Shown here piece after piece: positions 48,391 to 58,538 of a DNA stretch of 64,000 nucleotides. The stretch is from Bacillus glycinifermentans (GTDB lineage: Bacteria; Bacillota; Bacilli; Bacillales; Bacillaceae): contig NZ_LECW02000015.1 of the NCBI RefSeq assembly GCF_001042475.2, positions 62,001 through 126,000 of the forward strand. The letters are read 5' to 3'. The translations under genes were made by a program, and so were the position numbers. Below the pieces are notes generated by a model, which saw only the letters and a program-made list of their open reading frames with translations, had not been told where the DNA came from and did no database searches. Numbering within the stretch: position 1 is the stretch's first letter; each line of letters begins with the position of its first letter.

Positions 48391-49566
48391 ATGAAAGAAT
48401 TCACGTTTTTACAAAAAGAGCTCGACACGATGAGGGAACAGGGCACATTTCAAGAGCTGCCGAAGATCGAATCGTACCAGGGACCGATTGTCAGAATGAA
48501 GGGAAGAGATATCATTCAGCTGTCCTCCAACAATTATCTCGGCCTCACCTCTCATCCCCGGCTCAAAAAAGCAGCCGTTGACGCAGCCGAGCAATTTGGG
48601 GCGGGAACCGGCTCAGTCCGCACCATTGCCGGGACGTTCACGATGCATGATGAGCTTGAGAAAAAACTGGCCGCCTTCAAAAAAACGGAAGCGGCGCTCG
48701 TTTTTCAGTCCGGTTTTACGGCGAATCAGGGCATTCTCTCCAGCATTCTCACAAAAGACGATATCGTGATTTCGGATGAATTAAACCACGCCTCCATCAT
48801 CGACGGGATCAGGCTCACCAAAGCAGGGCGTAAAGTCTATGAACATGCGAATATGGAAGACTTGGAAAAGATCCTGAAAAAATCAATGAGTTACAGAAAC
48901 AGGCTTATCGTTACGGACGGCGTGTTTTCCATGGACGGGGACATCGCGCCGCTTCCGGACATCGTGAGACTGGCAGAGCAGTACGATGCATTTGTCATGG
49001 TCGATGACGCGCACGCGTCCGGCGTACTCGGCGAAAACGGGCGCGGGACGGTACATCATTTCGGCCTTGACGGAAAGGTGCATATCCAGGTCGGCACCCT
49101 AAGCAAAGCGATCGGCGTATTGGGGGGATATGCCGCAGGTTCAAAGGTGCTCATCGACTATTTGAAGCATAAAGGAAGACCGTTTCTGTTCAGCACCTCC
49201 CATCCGCCGGCAGTGACAGCGGCATGCATTGAAGCAGTCAACGTGCTCTTGGAAGAGCCGGCATTGATCAAAAGGCTTTGGGACAACACGGCATACTTCA
49301 AAAAAGGACTCGAAAACATCGGCCTTCCGCTCATTCAAAGCGAGACGCCGATCACGCCGATTTTAATCGGCGATGAAGCGGAAACATGCCGTTTTTCTGC
49401 AACCCTGTTTGAACTTGGCGTGTTTGCGCAGGCCATCGTATTTCCGACGGTTCCGAAAGGAAAAGCGTGCATCAGAACGATCATGACGGCGGAGCATACG
49501 AAACAAGACCTTGACAAAGCGCTTGACATCATCGAAACCGGCGCCCGAAAATCCGGGCTGCTTTAA
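48391..49566 (+). CDS. kbl: Glycine C-acetyltransferase (KBL)
   Basis: Kbl cleaves 2-amino-3-ketobutyrate with CoA to glycine and acetyl-CoA. The 391-aa PLP enzyme has the cofactor lysine Lys239 in VGTLSKAIGVLGGY and the aspartate segment VDDAHASGVLG. It starts at ATG 48391 after AAAAAGGAGAG, 15 bp after tdh. Confidence 0.96.
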   Translation: MKEFTFLQKELDTMREQGTFQELPKIESYQGPIVRMKGRDIIQLSSNNYLGLTSHPRLKKAAVDAAEQFGAGTGSVRTIAGTFTMHDELEKKLAAFKKTEAALVFQSGFTANQGILSSILTKDDIVISDELNHASIIDGIRLTKAGRKVYEHANMEDLEKILKKSMSYRNRLIVTDGVFSMDGDIAPLPDIVRLAEQYDAFVMVDDAHASGVLGENGRGTVHHFGLDGKVHIQVGTLSKAIGVLGGYAAGSKVLIDYLKHKGRPFLFSTSHPPAVTAACIEAVNVLLEEPALIKRLWDNTAYFKKGLENIGLPLIQSETPITPILIGDEAETCRFSATLFELGVFAQAIVFPTVPKGKACIRTIMTAEHTKQDLDKALDIIETGARKSGLL

Positions 49567-49591
49567 CGCTCAAAAACAAAGCAAATTACCA

Positions 49592-49620
49592 TTGATAATC
49601 ATTTTCATTTAGTGTACAAT
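49592..49620 (+). promoter_or_regulatory. SigA promoter of miaB-ricA
   Basis: TTGATA and TACAAT are spaced by 17 nt. The leader of about 70 nt holds a hairpin (GGTTCT/AGAACC with an inner GTTGT/ACAGC stem, 49625-49654). Confidence 0.75.
49593..49607 (+). promoter_or_regulatory. Fur box over the miaB -35
   Basis: TGATAATCATTTTCA matches the 7-1-7 Fur consensus TGATAATnATTATCA in all but one position. It covers the -35 hexamer of the miaB promoter, a place where bound Fur would repress. Confidence 0.6.
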
Positions 49621-49697
49621 AATGGGTTCTGGGTTGTGCTGACAGCCGAGAACCTTTATACTGTAGGGTGGAGCTTTGTTTGAAAGGAGAAAAAAAC

Positions 49698-51227
49698 ATG
49701 AATGAGAAACAGCGAACTGAAAGCGGAAAGGTCAATCCACCGGACAAAAAATCCGAGAAGGATTACAGCAAATATTTTGAAGCTGTGTATGTTCCGCCTT
49801 CATTAAGAGATGCAAAAAAACGCGGCAAAGAAGCCGTTGAATACCATAACGATTTTAAAATATCAGAGCAGTTCAGAGGCATGGGAGAAGGACGGAAGTT
49901 TTACATCCGCACGTACGGCTGCCAGATGAATGAACACGACACAGAAGTGATGGCCGGGATTTTCATGGCGCTCGGCTATGAACCGACCGACTCGACTGAA
50001 GATGCAAACGTCATCTTGCTTAACACGTGCGCGATCCGGGAAAACGCGGAAAACAAAGTGTTTGGCGAAATCGGCCATTTAAAAGGTTTGAAAAAGGATA
50101 ACCCCGATTTGATACTGGGCGTCTGCGGCTGCATGTCCCAGGAAGAATCAGTCGTCAACCGGATTTTAAAGAAACATCCGTTCGTCGACTTGATTTTCGG
50201 TACACACAACATTCACCGTCTTCCAGAGCTTTTGTCAGAAGCATATTTGTCAAAAGAAATGGTCGTTGAAGTGTGGTCTAAAGAAGGAGACGTTATTGAA
50301 AACCTGCCGAAAGTCCGCCACGGGAAAATCAAGGCATGGGTCAACATTATGTACGGCTGCGACAAGTTCTGTACGTACTGCATCGTACCGTACACAAGGG
50401 GAAAAGAGCGCAGCAGACGTCCTGAAGATATCATCCAGGAAGTGAGAAGGCTTGCGGCTGAAGGCTACAAGGAAATCACGCTTCTCGGGCAAAACGTCAA
50501 CGCCTATGGAAAAGATTTTGAAGACATGGAGTACGGCCTCGGTCATCTGATGGATGAGCTTCGCAAAATCAACATTCCGAGAATCCGCTTTACGACAAGC
50601 CATCCGCGCGATTTTGACGACCATCTGATCGAGGTGCTTGCAAAAGGCGGGAACCTATTAGATCATATCCATCTTCCTGTTCAATCCGGAAGCTCTGACG
50701 TCCTGAAGCTGATGGCTCGCAAATACGACCGTGAGCGCTATCTCGACCTTGTCGCCAAAATTAAAAAAGCGATGCCGAATGCTTCTTTGACAACCGATAT
50801 TATCGTCGGCTTCCCTAACGAAACGGACGAACAATTTGAAGAAACTCTTTCTTTATACAGGGAAGTTGAGTTTGACAGCGCCTATACGTTCATTTACTCG
50901 CCTCGCGAAGGAACACCGGCTGCGAAGATGAAAGACAATGTTCCGATGCGGGTCAAAAAAGAGCGGCTTCAGCGCTTAAATAACCTGGTCAACGAAATTT
51001 CCGCAAAGAAAATGAAGGAATATGAGGGTCAGGTTGTCGAAGTATTAGTAGAGGGTGAAAGCAAAAACAATCCTGATATTCTTGCCGGCTACACACGCAA
51101 AAACAAGCTTGTAAACTTTAAAGGACCGAAAGAAGCGATCGGCAAGCTTGTCAACGTGAAAATCCACCAGGCGAAAACGTGGTCGCTTGACGGAGAAATG
51201 GTGGGAGAAGCAATCGAGGTGAATTAA
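49698..51227 (+). CDS. miaB: tRNA-2-methylthio-N6-dimethylallyladenosine synthase
   Basis: MiaB adds the methylthio group to i6A37 of tRNAs. It is a radical-SAM methylthiotransferase with two [4Fe-4S] clusters. The 509-aa chain has an N-terminal UPF0004 domain ([31 protein letters not shown]), the radical SAM motif [15 protein letters not shown] and a C-terminal TRAM domain. ATG 49698 follows AAAGGAGA. It overlaps nothing, but ricA starts 1 nt after its stop. Confidence 0.97.
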   Translation: MNEKQRTESGKVNPPDKKSEKDYSKYFEAVYVPPSLRDAKKRGKEAVEYHNDFKISEQFRGMGEGRKFYIRTYGCQMNEHDTEVMAGIFMALGYEPTDSTEDANVILLNTCAIRENAENKVFGEIGHLKGLKKDNPDLILGVCGCMSQEESVVNRILKKHPFVDLIFGTHNIHRLPELLSEAYLSKEMVVEVWSKEGDVIENLPKVRHGKIKAWVNIMYGCDKFCTYCIVPYTRGKERSRRPEDIIQEVRRLAAEGYKEITLLGQNVNAYGKDFEDMEYGLGHLMDELRKINIPRIRFTTSHPRDFDDHLIEVLAKGGNLLDHIHLPVQSGSSDVLKLMARKYDRERYLDLVAKIKKAMPNASLTTDIIVGFPNETDEQFEETLSLYREVEFDSAYTFIYSPREGTPAAKMKDNVPMRVKKERLQRLNNLVNEISAKKMKEYEGQVVEVLVEGESKNNPDILAGYTRKNKLVNFKGPKEAIGKLVNVKIHQAKTWSLDGEMVGEAIEVN

Positions 51228-51228
51228 G

Positions 51229-51660
51229 ATGACTCTTTACACGAAAAAGGATATCGTGGAAAAAGCGCGCGAGCTTGCAAAAATGATTGCAGAAACCGAA
51301 GAAGTCGACTTCTTCAAAAAGGCTGAGGAACAAATTAACGAGAATGCCAAAGTCTCAAATCTGATCAATCAAATCAAAGCTTTGCAGAAGCAAGCCGTCA
51401 ACTTTAAACATTACGAAAAGCATGAGGCATTAAAGCAAACGGAAGCGAAGATCGATGCGCTTCAGGCAGAGCTCGATAACATTCCGATCATCCAGGAATT
51501 CAGAGACTCCCAAATGGAAGTCAACGACCTTCTTCAGCTTGTTGCCCACACGATATCAAATCAAGTGACAAACGAGATCATAACGTCGACCGGGGGAGAC
51601 CTGCTGACGGGAGAAACCGGATCAAAAGTCAAAAACTCACAACCCAGCTGCTCATTATAA
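51229..51660 (+). CDS. ricA: RicA (YmcA), RicAFT complex subunit
   Basis: A 143-aa YlbF/YmcA-family helical protein. In B. subtilis RicA, RicF and RicT form an iron-sulfur complex that guides RNase Y and affects Spo0A-dependent development. The helical core (KDIVEKARELAKMIAETEEV) and a C-terminal tail ending in CSL are seen. The start ATG lies one base after the miaB TAA, so translation is coupled. Confidence 0.95.
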   Translation: MTLYTKKDIVEKARELAKMIAETEEVDFFKKAEEQINENAKVSNLINQIKALQKQAVNFKHYEKHEALKQTEAKIDALQAELDNIPIIQEFRDSQMEVNDLLQLVAHTISNQVTNEIITSTGGDLLTGETGSKVKNSQPSCSL

Positions 51661-51665
51661 AACAA

Positions 51666-51692
51666 GGCGCCTATTTAGGCGCCGTTTTTTTT
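51666..51692 (+). terminator. Terminator of miaB-ricA
   Basis: GGCGCCTA pairs perfectly with TAGGCGCC, followed by a G and eight T. Confidence 0.92.
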
Positions 51693-51715
51693 CGTCGTGC
51701 CGGCTTATTTTTTAA

Positions 51716-51745
51716 GTCAAGTTTATCCTCGTTGCTGCATACACT
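51716..51745 (+). promoter_or_regulatory. Candidate SigE promoter of cotE
   Basis: GTCAAGTTT, 13 nt and CATACACT fit the SigE pattern (-10 CATACAnT). B. subtilis cotE has a SigE promoter at this place. Confidence 0.5.
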
Positions 51746-51794
51746 TAAACAGATTCATTAAATGGGTGCTTTATTTTGTTTTCTTCTTAGCGCG

Positions 51795-51823
51795 CACATG
51801 AGACAAATGCCCAGCATAAGATA
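51795..51823 (+). promoter_or_regulatory. SigK-type promoter of cotE
   Basis: CACA, a 16-nt spacer and CATAAGATA fit the SigK consensus at all defined positions. B. subtilis cotE has a second, SigK-dependent promoter. Confidence 0.6.
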
Positions 51824-51853
51824 ATACGAGGAAAAACAAGGAGGCATGACTGA

Positions 51854-52402
51854 ATGTCTGAATACAGGGAAATTATAACAAAAGCGGTAGTCGCGAAAGG
51901 CAGGAAATTTACCCAGTCCACACATACGATCTCCCCTTCGCAAAAGCCAACCAGCATACTGGGCGGTTGGATTATCAATCATAAGTATGACGCCGAAAAG
52001 GTCGGAAAAACGGTTGAGATTGAAGGGACATACGATATCAACGTATGGTATTCGTATGCCGACAACACAAAAACGGAGGTTGTGACAGAACGCGTTTCCT
52101 ATGTCGATGTCATCAAGCTCAGATATCGTGACAAAAACTACTTAGACGATGAACACGAAGTCATTGCGAAGGTGCTTCAGCAGCCGAACTGTCTTGAAGT
52201 GACGATTTCCCCGAACGGGAACAAAGTCGTTGTTCAGGCCGAAAGAGAATTTTTATCTGAAGTCGTCGGCGAAACGAAAGTCGTCGTCGAAGTCAATTCC
52301 GAATGGACGGAAAGCGATGAAGAAGAAGCATGGGAAGAAGAGCTTGATGAGGAATTGGAGGAGATTAATCCGGAGTTTTTGGTCGGAGATCCGGAAGAAT
52401 AA
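51854..52402 (+). CDS. cotE: Outer spore coat morphogenetic protein CotE
   Basis: CotE directs assembly of the outer spore coat on the developing spore in the mother cell. The 182-aa product (181 in B. subtilis) shows the conserved N-terminus ([19 protein letters not shown]) and a very acidic C-terminal tail ([20 protein letters not shown]). ATG 51854 follows AAGGAGGCAT. Two sporulation-type promoters precede it, and a terminator follows. Confidence 0.97.
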   Translation: MSEYREIITKAVVAKGRKFTQSTHTISPSQKPTSILGGWIINHKYDAEKVGKTVEIEGTYDINVWYSYADNTKTEVVTERVSYVDVIKLRYRDKNYLDDEHEVIAKVLQQPNCLEVTISPNGNKVVVQAEREFLSEVVGETKVVVEVNSEWTESDEEEAWEEELDEELEEINPEFLVGDPEE

Positions 52403-52405
52403 AAG

Positions 52406-52442
52406 GAAACTAGGGAGACGCCGCCCTAGTTTTCTTTTTTTT
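52406..52442 (+). terminator. Terminator of cotE
   Basis: GAAACTAGGG pairs with CCCTAGTTTTC and is followed by a T run. Confidence 0.92.
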
Positions 52443-52457
52443 CGGAAGGAATGTTTG

Positions 52458-52466
52458 TGGTATAAT
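52458..52466 (+). promoter_or_regulatory. Extended -10 element of mutS-mutL
   Basis: TGGTATAAT is an extended -10 with a perfect TATAAT, 48 nt before mutS. The -35 region is weak. Confidence 0.55.
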
Positions 52467-52513
52467 CGTTCTTGGAATCAATAGAAACGAGAGATACATA
52501 ATGGGGGATTAAT

Positions 52514-55120
52514 ATGGCAGGCTACACGCCGATGATACAGCAATATTTAAAGATCAAGGCAGAGTATCAGGATGCCTTTTTATTTTTTCGTCTCGGTGAC
52601 TTTTACGAGATGTTTTTCGAGGATGCGAAAAAAGCGTCACAGGAGCTTGAAATCACATTAACGAGCAGAGACGGCGGATCAAGCGAGAGAATCCCGATGT
52701 GCGGCGTTCCTTACCATTCCTGCTCATCCTATATCGAACAGCTGATCAAAAAAGGCTATAAAGTGGCGATCTGCGAGCAGGTGGAAGACCCGAAGGAGGC
52801 AAAAGGAGTCGTCAAAAGAGAAGTGGTTCAGCTCATTACGCCGGGAACCGTCATGGACGGAAAGGGCATTCACGAAAATGAGAACAACTTTATCGCTTCT
52901 GTCAGCGACTTTCAGCATACATACGGCCTTGCCTTTTCAGATTTGACGACCGGAGAGAACTTAGTGACGGCGATTGAAAGATTTGACGATGTCGTTTCCG
53001 AAATTTATTCCGTCGGAGCGCGGGAAATCGTCGTCTCGAGCGGGATCGGCGAACAAGAGAAAACGGTTTTAAAAGAGCGCTGCGGAGCGACCATTTCCTT
53101 TGAAGACGAACAGGCAAATGAGGCGCCTGACATTGTAAAAGGTCTGCCGTCAAAAGAGCTTATTGATACATTCATGAGGCTGTACACCTATTTGAAGCGC
53201 ACGCAAAAGAGAAGCCTTGACCATCTTCAGAAGGTAGAGCCTTACGAATTGGAAGAAGCGATGAAAATCGATCTTTACTCGAAGCGGAATCTGGAGCTGA
53301 CGGAGACGATCCGCTCCAAAAATAAAAAAGGCTCGCTTCTCTGGCTCCTCGATGAAACGAAAACGGCTATGGGCGGCCGCCTTTTAAAGCAATGGATCGA
53401 CCGGCCGCTGATCAGAAAAGGGCAGATCGAAGAGCGCCAGGAGATTGTCGAAACGCTGATTGCCCATCTGTTTGAACGGGAGGATCTGCGCGAGCGGCTG
53501 AAAGAAGTGTACGACCTCGAACGGCTTGCCGGCCGGGTCGCATACGGAAACGTCAACGCAAGAGACTTGATCCAGCTGAAAGAATCGCTAAAACAAGTCC
53601 CGGCGATTAAAGATCTAGTCGCTTCTCTCAATCATCCAAAGGCAAAAGCGCGTGCTGAAAAAATCGATCCATGCGGCGATTTGCTTGAGCTTTTGGAGGA
53701 GGCGCTCTACGAAAACCCGCCGCTTTCATTGAAAGAAGGAAACTTGATAAAAGACGGCTACAACGCGAAGCTTGACGAATACCGGGATGCGAGCAAGAAC
53801 GGAAAAGACTGGATTGCGAAGCTCGAGCAAGAGGAGCGCCAGTACACAGGCATCCGTTCGCTGAAAGTCGGCTTTAATAAAGTATTCGGCTACTATATCG
53901 AAGTGACGAAAGCGAACATCCATCTTCTCGAAGAAGGCAGGTATGAACGGAAGCAGACGCTCGCAAACGCTGAACGCTATATCACGCCTGAACTGAAAGA
54001 AAAGGAAGCTTTGATTCTCGAAGCGGAAAACAATATATGCGAGCTTGAATATGAGCTGTTTTCCGAGCTTCGCGATCGGGTGAAAGAATATATTCCCCGC
54101 CTGCAGCGGCTGGCGAAAATGATGAGCGAGCTCGATGTGCTGCAATGCTTTGCGACGATCAGCGAAAACCGCCATTACGTTAAACCTGAGTTTTCCGAAG
54201 ACGTCGTTCAGGTAGTCGACGGACGGCATCCGGTCGTCGAAAAAGTGATGGACAGCCAGTCGTATGTACCGAACAGCTGCGAAATGGGCGAAGGCAGACA
54301 AATGCTTTTGATTACAGGACCGAACATGTCAGGTAAAAGCACGTACATGAGACAAATGGCGCTGATTTCCATTTTGGCGCAAATCGGCTGCTTCGTTCCC
54401 GCGAAAAAAGCGGTTTTGCCGATCTTTGATCAGATTTTCACGAGAATCGGCGCAGCCGATGACTTAATTTCGGGACAGAGCACCTTTATGGTAGAAATGC
54501 TTGAAGCCAAAAACGCGATCGTCCATGCAACGAAAAACAGCTTGGTTTTATTCGATGAGATCGGGCGCGGGACATCCACATACGACGGAATGGCGCTCGC
54601 CCAAGCGATCATCGAATATGTGCATAACCATATCGGCGCGAAAACGCTCTTCTCCACGCACTACCATGAGCTGACAGCGCTTGAAGAGAAGCTTTCCGAC
54701 TTGAAAAACGTTCACGTTCGGGCGGAAGAATACGAGGGGAAAGTCGTCTTTCTTCACCAAATTAAAGAAGGCGCCGCAGACAAAAGCTACGGCATCCATG
54801 TCGCCCAGCTTGCGGAGCTCCCCGACGATTTAATCAGCCGGGCCAAAACGATCCTGCAAGAGCTTGAAGCAGGCGCAAAAGAACCGGCCGTTTCCCAAGC
54901 GGTGCCAGTACAAGCAGAAACAGCCGGAAAATCCCAGGCGCCTGCGGTTGAGCCGGCGCAGCTGTCCTTCTTTGAGACGGACAAGCCGCGGGAAAAGCAG
55001 GCCAAGCTGTCCAAAAAAGAACAGGGTGTGCTTGACGAATTTAAGGCGCTGAATCTGCTTGATATGACGCCTTTACAAGTGATGAATGAGCTGTACAGGC
55101 TGCAAAAAAAATTAAAATAA
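52514..55120 (+). CDS. mutS: DNA mismatch repair protein MutS
   Basis: MutS recognises mismatches and, with MutL, starts repair. The 868-aa protein has the mismatch-reading Phe-x-Glu ([10 protein letters not shown]) in domain I and the ATPase domain with Walker [10 protein letters not shown] near residue 603. The signature [15 protein letters not shown] and STHYHEL follow. A Pro/Ala-rich linker (about residues 795-830) leads to the C-terminal clamp-binding and dimerisation part. Start ATG 52514 follows ATGGGGGAT; mutL follows 16 bp later. Confidence 0.98.
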   Translation: MAGYTPMIQQYLKIKAEYQDAFLFFRLGDFYEMFFEDAKKASQELEITLTSRDGGSSERIPMCGVPYHSCSSYIEQLIKKGYKVAICEQVEDPKEAKGVVKREVVQLITPGTVMDGKGIHENENNFIASVSDFQHTYGLAFSDLTTGENLVTAIERFDDVVSEIYSVGAREIVVSSGIGEQEKTVLKERCGATISFEDEQANEAPDIVKGLPSKELIDTFMRLYTYLKRTQKRSLDHLQKVEPYELEEAMKIDLYSKRNLELTETIRSKNKKGSLLWLLDETKTAMGGRLLKQWIDRPLIRKGQIEERQEIVETLIAHLFEREDLRERLKEVYDLERLAGRVAYGNVNARDLIQLKESLKQVPAIKDLVASLNHPKAKARAEKIDPCGDLLELLEEALYENPPLSLKEGNLIKDGYNAKLDEYRDASKNGKDWIAKLEQEERQYTGIRSLKVGFNKVFGYYIEVTKANIHLLEEGRYERKQTLANAERYITPELKEKEALILEAENNICELEYELFSELRDRVKEYIPRLQRLAKMMSELDVLQCFATISENRHYVKPEFSEDVVQVVDGRHPVVEKVMDSQSYVPNSCEMGEGRQMLLITGPNMSGKSTYMRQMALISILAQIGCFVPAKKAVLPIFDQIFTRIGAADDLISGQSTFMVEMLEAKNAIVHATKNSLVLFDEIGRGTSTYDGMALAQAIIEYVHNHIGAKTLFSTHYHELTALEEKLSDLKNVHVRAEEYEGKVVFLHQIKEGAADKSYGIHVAQLAELPDDLISRAKTILQELEAGAKEPAVSQAVPVQAETAGKSQAPAVEPAQLSFFETDKPREKQAKLSKKEQGVLDEFKALNLLDMTPLQVMNELYRLQKKLK

Positions 55121-55136
55121 AGAGAGGTGACCGCAC

Positions 55137-57020
55137 TTGGCAAAAATCGTTCAGCTTCCCGACGATTTATCAAATAAAATCGCGGCGGGAGAAGTTGTCG
55201 AAAGACCGGCCTCCGTCGTCAAAGAGCTTGTTGAAAATGCGATTGACGCAAACAGCTCGGTGATCGAAATCGATGTCGAAGAAGCAGGGCTTTCGTCCAT
55301 CAAAGTTCTTGACGATGGCGAAGGGATGGATGCGGAAGACTGCAAAACGGCTTTTTTGCGCCATGCTACAAGCAAAATCAAGAATGAAAACGATCTGTTC
55401 CGCGTCAGAACGCTTGGGTTTCGCGGAGAAGCTTTGCCAAGTATCGCGTCTGTCTCACATTTAAGCATCAAAACGAGCACAGGGGAAGGCGCGGGAACCC
55501 ATCTGACGCTTCAGGGAGGAAGAATCATTTCCGAGCAAAAATCGTCTAGCAGGCGGGGAACCGAAATTACGGTGTCCAATCTGTTTTTCAATACACCGGC
55601 AAGGCTGAAATATATGAAAACGATCCATACGGAGCTCGGCAATATTACAGATGTCGTCAACAGAATCGCCCTCGCGCATCCGGAAGTGTCACTCAGGCTG
55701 CGCCATCAAGGGAAAACCTTGCTGCAGACAAACGGAAACGGGGATGTCCGCCATGTACTGGCAGCGATATACGGTACGGCCGTCGCAAGAAAAATGATTC
55801 CTCTTCACGCGAGTTCCCTCGATTTTGAAGTGAAAGGCTATATCGCGCTCCCGGAAATCACGAGGGCATCGCGAAATTACATGTCATCCGTCGTCAACGG
55901 CAGATACATTAAAAATTTTCCGCTCGTCAAAGCGATTCATGAAGGCTACCATACGCTGCTTCCGATCGGGCGGCATCCGATCACGTTTATTGAAATCAAC
56001 ATGGACCCGCTCCTGGTCGACGTCAACGTGCATCCGTCAAAGCTCGAAGTCAGACTGAGCAAAGAGACAGAGCTCCATGAGCTCCTCCGCGACGCCATTA
56101 AAGACGTCTTCAAACAGAGGCAGCTCATTCCTAGTGTACAGGCGCCGAAAAAAACGGCGCCGCCCATCATCAAACCCGAGCAGCAAAAGCTGGACTTCGA
56201 CAATCGGCCTGAACCGGCTGATGAGCCAAAGACAGAACGGGAAACAGCTCCGGCCTACTCACCGATGAAATTAAGCTCGATTGTCAAGGAAGCGCCGATC
56301 CATACGGAGGAAAGAGAAGAAAACATCGCGCAGGAAGCGCCTCCCGAACCGCCGGAAATCGAAGTCCGCATGCCGGATGAGGAGGATGAAGCGCCTCCGT
56401 ACATCGAACAAGAGGAAGAGATGGTCGAGCCGAAAGAGCGCGTCCCGATCATGTATCCGATCGGCCAGATGCACGGCACCTATATTCTCGCCCAAAACGA
56501 AAACGGCTTGTACATCATCGACCAGCACGCCGCACAGGAGCGGATTAAATACGAATACTTCCGCGAAAAAGTCGGGGAAGTCGAACCGAATGTCCAAGAT
56601 CTCCTCGTTCCTTTGACGCTGCACTACTCAAAGAACGAAGCGATCATCATCGACGAGCACCTGGAAGACCTCGCAAAAGTCGGCGTCTTCCTCGAATCAT
56701 TCGGCGCAGGCAGCTACATCGTCCGCTGCCATCCGACATGGTTTCCTAAGGACGAAGAAACGACGCTGATCGAGGAAATCATCCAGCAGGTTCTCGATAA
56801 CCGGAACATCGATATCAAAAAATTGCGCGAAGAAGCGGCCATCATGATGAGCTGCAAAGGCTCCATCAAAGCCAACCACCACTTGCGCGACGACGAAATC
56901 AGAGCCCTGCTCGACGAACTCCGCCGGACGTCCGACCCCTTCACATGCCCGCACGGACGTCCGATTATCATTCATTATTCGACGTATGAGATGGAGAAGA
57001 TGTTTAAGCGGGTGATGTAG
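55137..57020 (+). CDS. mutL: DNA mismatch repair endonuclease MutL
   Basis: MutL, 627 aa as in B. subtilis, couples MutS to strand nicking. The GHKL ATPase region has [19 protein letters not shown] and [11 protein letters not shown] long acidic linker (about residues 325-430) is followed by the endonuclease domain with [12 protein letters not shown] near residue 462 and the zinc motifs [12 protein letters not shown] and CPHGRP. TTG 55137 follows AGAGAGGTGA. The last 44 bp are repeated at 58489-58532; the copy here ends in TAG and lacks the strong terminator seen after the other copy. Confidence 0.98.
   Translation: MAKIVQLPDDLSNKIAAGEVVERPASVVKELVENAIDANSSVIEIDVEEAGLSSIKVLDDGEGMDAEDCKTAFLRHATSKIKNENDLFRVRTLGFRGEALPSIASVSHLSIKTSTGEGAGTHLTLQGGRIISEQKSSSRRGTEITVSNLFFNTPARLKYMKTIHTELGNITDVVNRIALAHPEVSLRLRHQGKTLLQTNGNGDVRHVLAAIYGTAVARKMIPLHASSLDFEVKGYIALPEITRASRNYMSSVVNGRYIKNFPLVKAIHEGYHTLLPIGRHPITFIEINMDPLLVDVNVHPSKLEVRLSKETELHELLRDAIKDVFKQRQLIPSVQAPKKTAPPIIKPEQQKLDFDNRPEPADEPKTERETAPAYSPMKLSSIVKEAPIHTEEREENIAQEAPPEPPEIEVRMPDEEDEAPPYIEQEEEMVEPKERVPIMYPIGQMHGTYILAQNENGLYIIDQHAAQERIKYEYFREKVGEVEPNVQDLLVPLTLHYSKNEAIIIDEHLEDLAKVGVFLESFGAGSYIVRCHPTWFPKDEETTLIEEIIQQVLDNRNIDIKKLREEAAIMMSCKGSIKANHHLRDDEIRALLDELRRTSDPFTCPHGRPIIIHYSTYEMEKMFKRVM
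56976..57019 (+). repeat. 44-bp direct repeat, copy 1 (mutL 3' end)
   Basis: This perfect 44-bp sequence covers the last 14 codons and part of the stop of mutL. It recurs at 58489-58532 in the same orientation. The pair flanks the bglS segment. Confidence 0.95.
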
Positions 57021-57029
57021 CAAGGCTTT

Positions 57030-57061
57030 AAATGGTGGGTGAATAGGTTTGCCCACCATTT
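57030..57061 (+). terminator. Hairpin after mutL
   Basis: AAATGGTGGG pairs with CCCACCATTT around an 11-12 nt loop. No clear T run follows; a third GCCCACC copy lies just after it. Confidence 0.5.
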
Positions 57062-57199
57062 GCCCACCGATTAATTATTAAGGTACTTTTCGAAACGCAA
57101 AACGCTTTCTGTTTCATGTTTTTTTGTAATGTGAAGATAAACATCCGCTGTCATGTAAACAAGAGACGCCGGATATGATTGCGGCGTGGACGGCAGCAA

Positions 57200-57435
57200 G
57201 TGATTTTAGTGAACGAAAGAGAAAGATTGATAGAACAACAGAAAGAAATTGAAGAAACCATCAAAAAATTGATTTTAAAATTGAAAGATATGAAGATGTC
57301 ATTTTAACAAAAGAAAGAGAACAAGAATCAAATAAAAGCAAACCCAGTCATATGAATCAAAAGAGAGCTGACATCATCTCGATAAGATTCGTATCAAAGA
57401 CGATTCATGCCGACAACTTCTCATTACAATCATAA
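57200..57435 (+). pseudogene. MerR-family regulator, 3' remnant, frameshifted
   Basis: The frame from 57200 reads NERERLIEQQKEIEETIKKL, a typical end-helix of MerR-type regulators. It stops at 57305. In the next frame the sequence goes on as ERYEDVILTKEREQES up to 57435. Inserting one base near 57275 would join them to a KKLDFKIERYEDVI-like tail. The DNA-binding part is missing. It is a decayed gene end inside the insert between the two mutL 3' ends. Confidence 0.55.
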
Positions 57436-57469
57436 GAGCCTAGTTATAATATTGAGGCAGCAGGCTCTT
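57434..57469 (-). terminator. Convergent hairpin between MerR remnant and bglS
   Basis: AAGAGCCT pairs with AGGCTCTT. It lies just past the bglS stop on the minus strand and at the end of the MerR remnant on the plus strand, where ATCATTTTT follows. Confidence 0.55.
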
Positions 57470-57482
57470 ATCATTTTTGACA

Positions 57483-58214
57483 TTATTTTTTTGTATAACG
57501 CACCCAGTCGTAATGAGCGTATAGAGGTGTTACACCATTGTAGGAACCGAGCCAGTCATCGACACCAATACCATTCCACAAGTTCATCATGATCCTTCCT
57601 GGCGTAGTCGGAATTTGGCTCGTCGCGGTATGTTTTAATTGCCCATCGACATACCATTTAATCGAGTTTGGCTGCCAATCGAACGCATACGTATGATAGG
57701 CATTGGCTGCATCAAATCCGAGATTCACAAGCTTCTCATGGTTTCCTACACCATTCGTATAATAGTTAAATTCAACCTTTGTTGTGTCTTTTCCTAAAAA
57801 TTCGATATCAATCTCATCCCAAGGAGTTCCATCCGTTGGACCTGTGTAAGTGAAGAACGATGAAACGATCCCTACGTTTTTAGCTGGTTTCATTCTGACT
57901 TCATAAAGTCCATAACCATATGTTTGAACAGAGCGATTTTCCCCGCAGTCAAACTTGTTATAAGATGGACTTGTTAGCCCCAAACGCATTTCACCTAATG
58001 ACGTCATTGATACGTTATTTGCACGCCAAGTGCAGTTGAACACATCTCCATTCGAATAACCATTTGCTTTTTGCCATAAACCGGAGTTATAGCTGTTAAA
58101 AGGGTCATAAAACGATCCGCCTGCTTGAGCCGAGGCAGTAGAAGTGACTGTAGACAAACTCAAAAACAATCCAGTGACAAGAAGCAACACCACTCGTTTC
58201 ATACGATAAGGCAT
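57483..58214 (-). CDS. bglS: Endo-beta-1,3-1,4-glucanase (lichenase), GH16
   Basis: A secreted 243-aa lichenase that cuts mixed-linkage beta-glucans such as lichenan and cereal beta-glucan. It has a signal peptide (basic start, hydrophobic LLLVTGLFLSLSTV, cleavage likely after ASAQA near residue 31). The GH16 active site is DEIDIE at 133-138 (Glu134 nucleophile, Glu138 acid/base), and the conserved disulfide pair is Cys61 and Cys90. The sequence strongly resembles known Bacillus lichenases. Start ATG 58214 follows AAAGGGGA. It is on the minus strand within a segment bounded by mutL 3'-end repeats, so it was probably acquired. Confidence 0.96.
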   Translation of the reverse strand: MPYRMKRVVLLLVTGLFLSLSTVTSTASAQAGGSFYDPFNSYNSGLWQKANGYSNGDVFNCTWRANNVSMTSLGEMRLGLTSPSYNKFDCGENRSVQTYGYGLYEVRMKPAKNVGIVSSFFTYTGPTDGTPWDEIDIEFLGKDTTKVEFNYYTNGVGNHEKLVNLGFDAANAYHTYAFDWQPNSIKWYVDGQLKHTATSQIPTTPGRIMMNLWNGIGVDDWLGSYNGVTPLYAHYDWVRYTKK

Positions 58215-58233
58215 GTTGGCATTCCCCTTTCAT

Positions 58234-58259
58234 TGAAAGCGCCTTCTCAATTGATCATA
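58234..58259 (-). promoter_or_regulatory. bglS -10 element and candidate cre site
   Basis: On the minus strand TATGAT (58259-58254) is a good -10 with a weak -35. TGAAAGCGCCTTCT (58234-58247 on the plus strand) fits the CcpA cre consensus TGWAANCGNTNWCA with two mismatches and covers the expected transcription start, a usual place for carbon catabolite repression. Confidence 0.4.
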
Positions 58260-58316
58260 CCTGATTCTTTTAAAAGGGAACATCGGTCAAAATAATGATA
58301 ATAACTTTTCATAAAT

Positions 58317-58350
58317 AAAAACCCCCCGTTTAAAACGAAGAGGGGGATTT
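58317..58350 (-). terminator. Hairpin with T run upstream of bglS
   Basis: Read on the minus strand, AAATCCCCC pairs with GGGGG followed by TTTTTATTT. It either insulates bglS from upstream transcripts or, if a promoter lies further upstream, acts as an attenuator. No LicT-type RAT sequence could be recognised beside it. Confidence 0.55.
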
Positions 58351-58488
58351 ACCATGTAATCATATTTTCGATCATATTAGATTGCCAACCATTACTTCTC
58401 CTAATCAAGTTTATTTTCGAAAGAGAATCTTAAAAAAACTTTATATAACGTTTTAGTTGATTGTCGTTTACTTTCGAAACCTCAAATG

Positions 58489-58532
58489 TATTCGACGTAT
58501 GAGATGGAGAAGATGTTTAAGCGGGTGATGTA
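58489..58532 (+). repeat. 44-bp direct repeat, copy 2 (mutL 3' end)
   Basis: Identical to 56976-57019. It continues with TAATGATG, giving a TAA stop, and leads 6 nt later into a strong terminator. This copy is not attached to any mutL body. Confidence 0.95.
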
Positions 58533-58538
58533 ATGATG

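Noticed and set aside
57483-58214. bglS as an original neighbour of mutL
   Set aside because: The duplicated mutL end on its far side, with the better terminator, speaks for later insertion.
58215-58488. LicT-type RAT antiterminator upstream of bglS
   Set aside because: The conserved GGATTGTTACTG...GGCAAAACC pattern could not be found on either strand.
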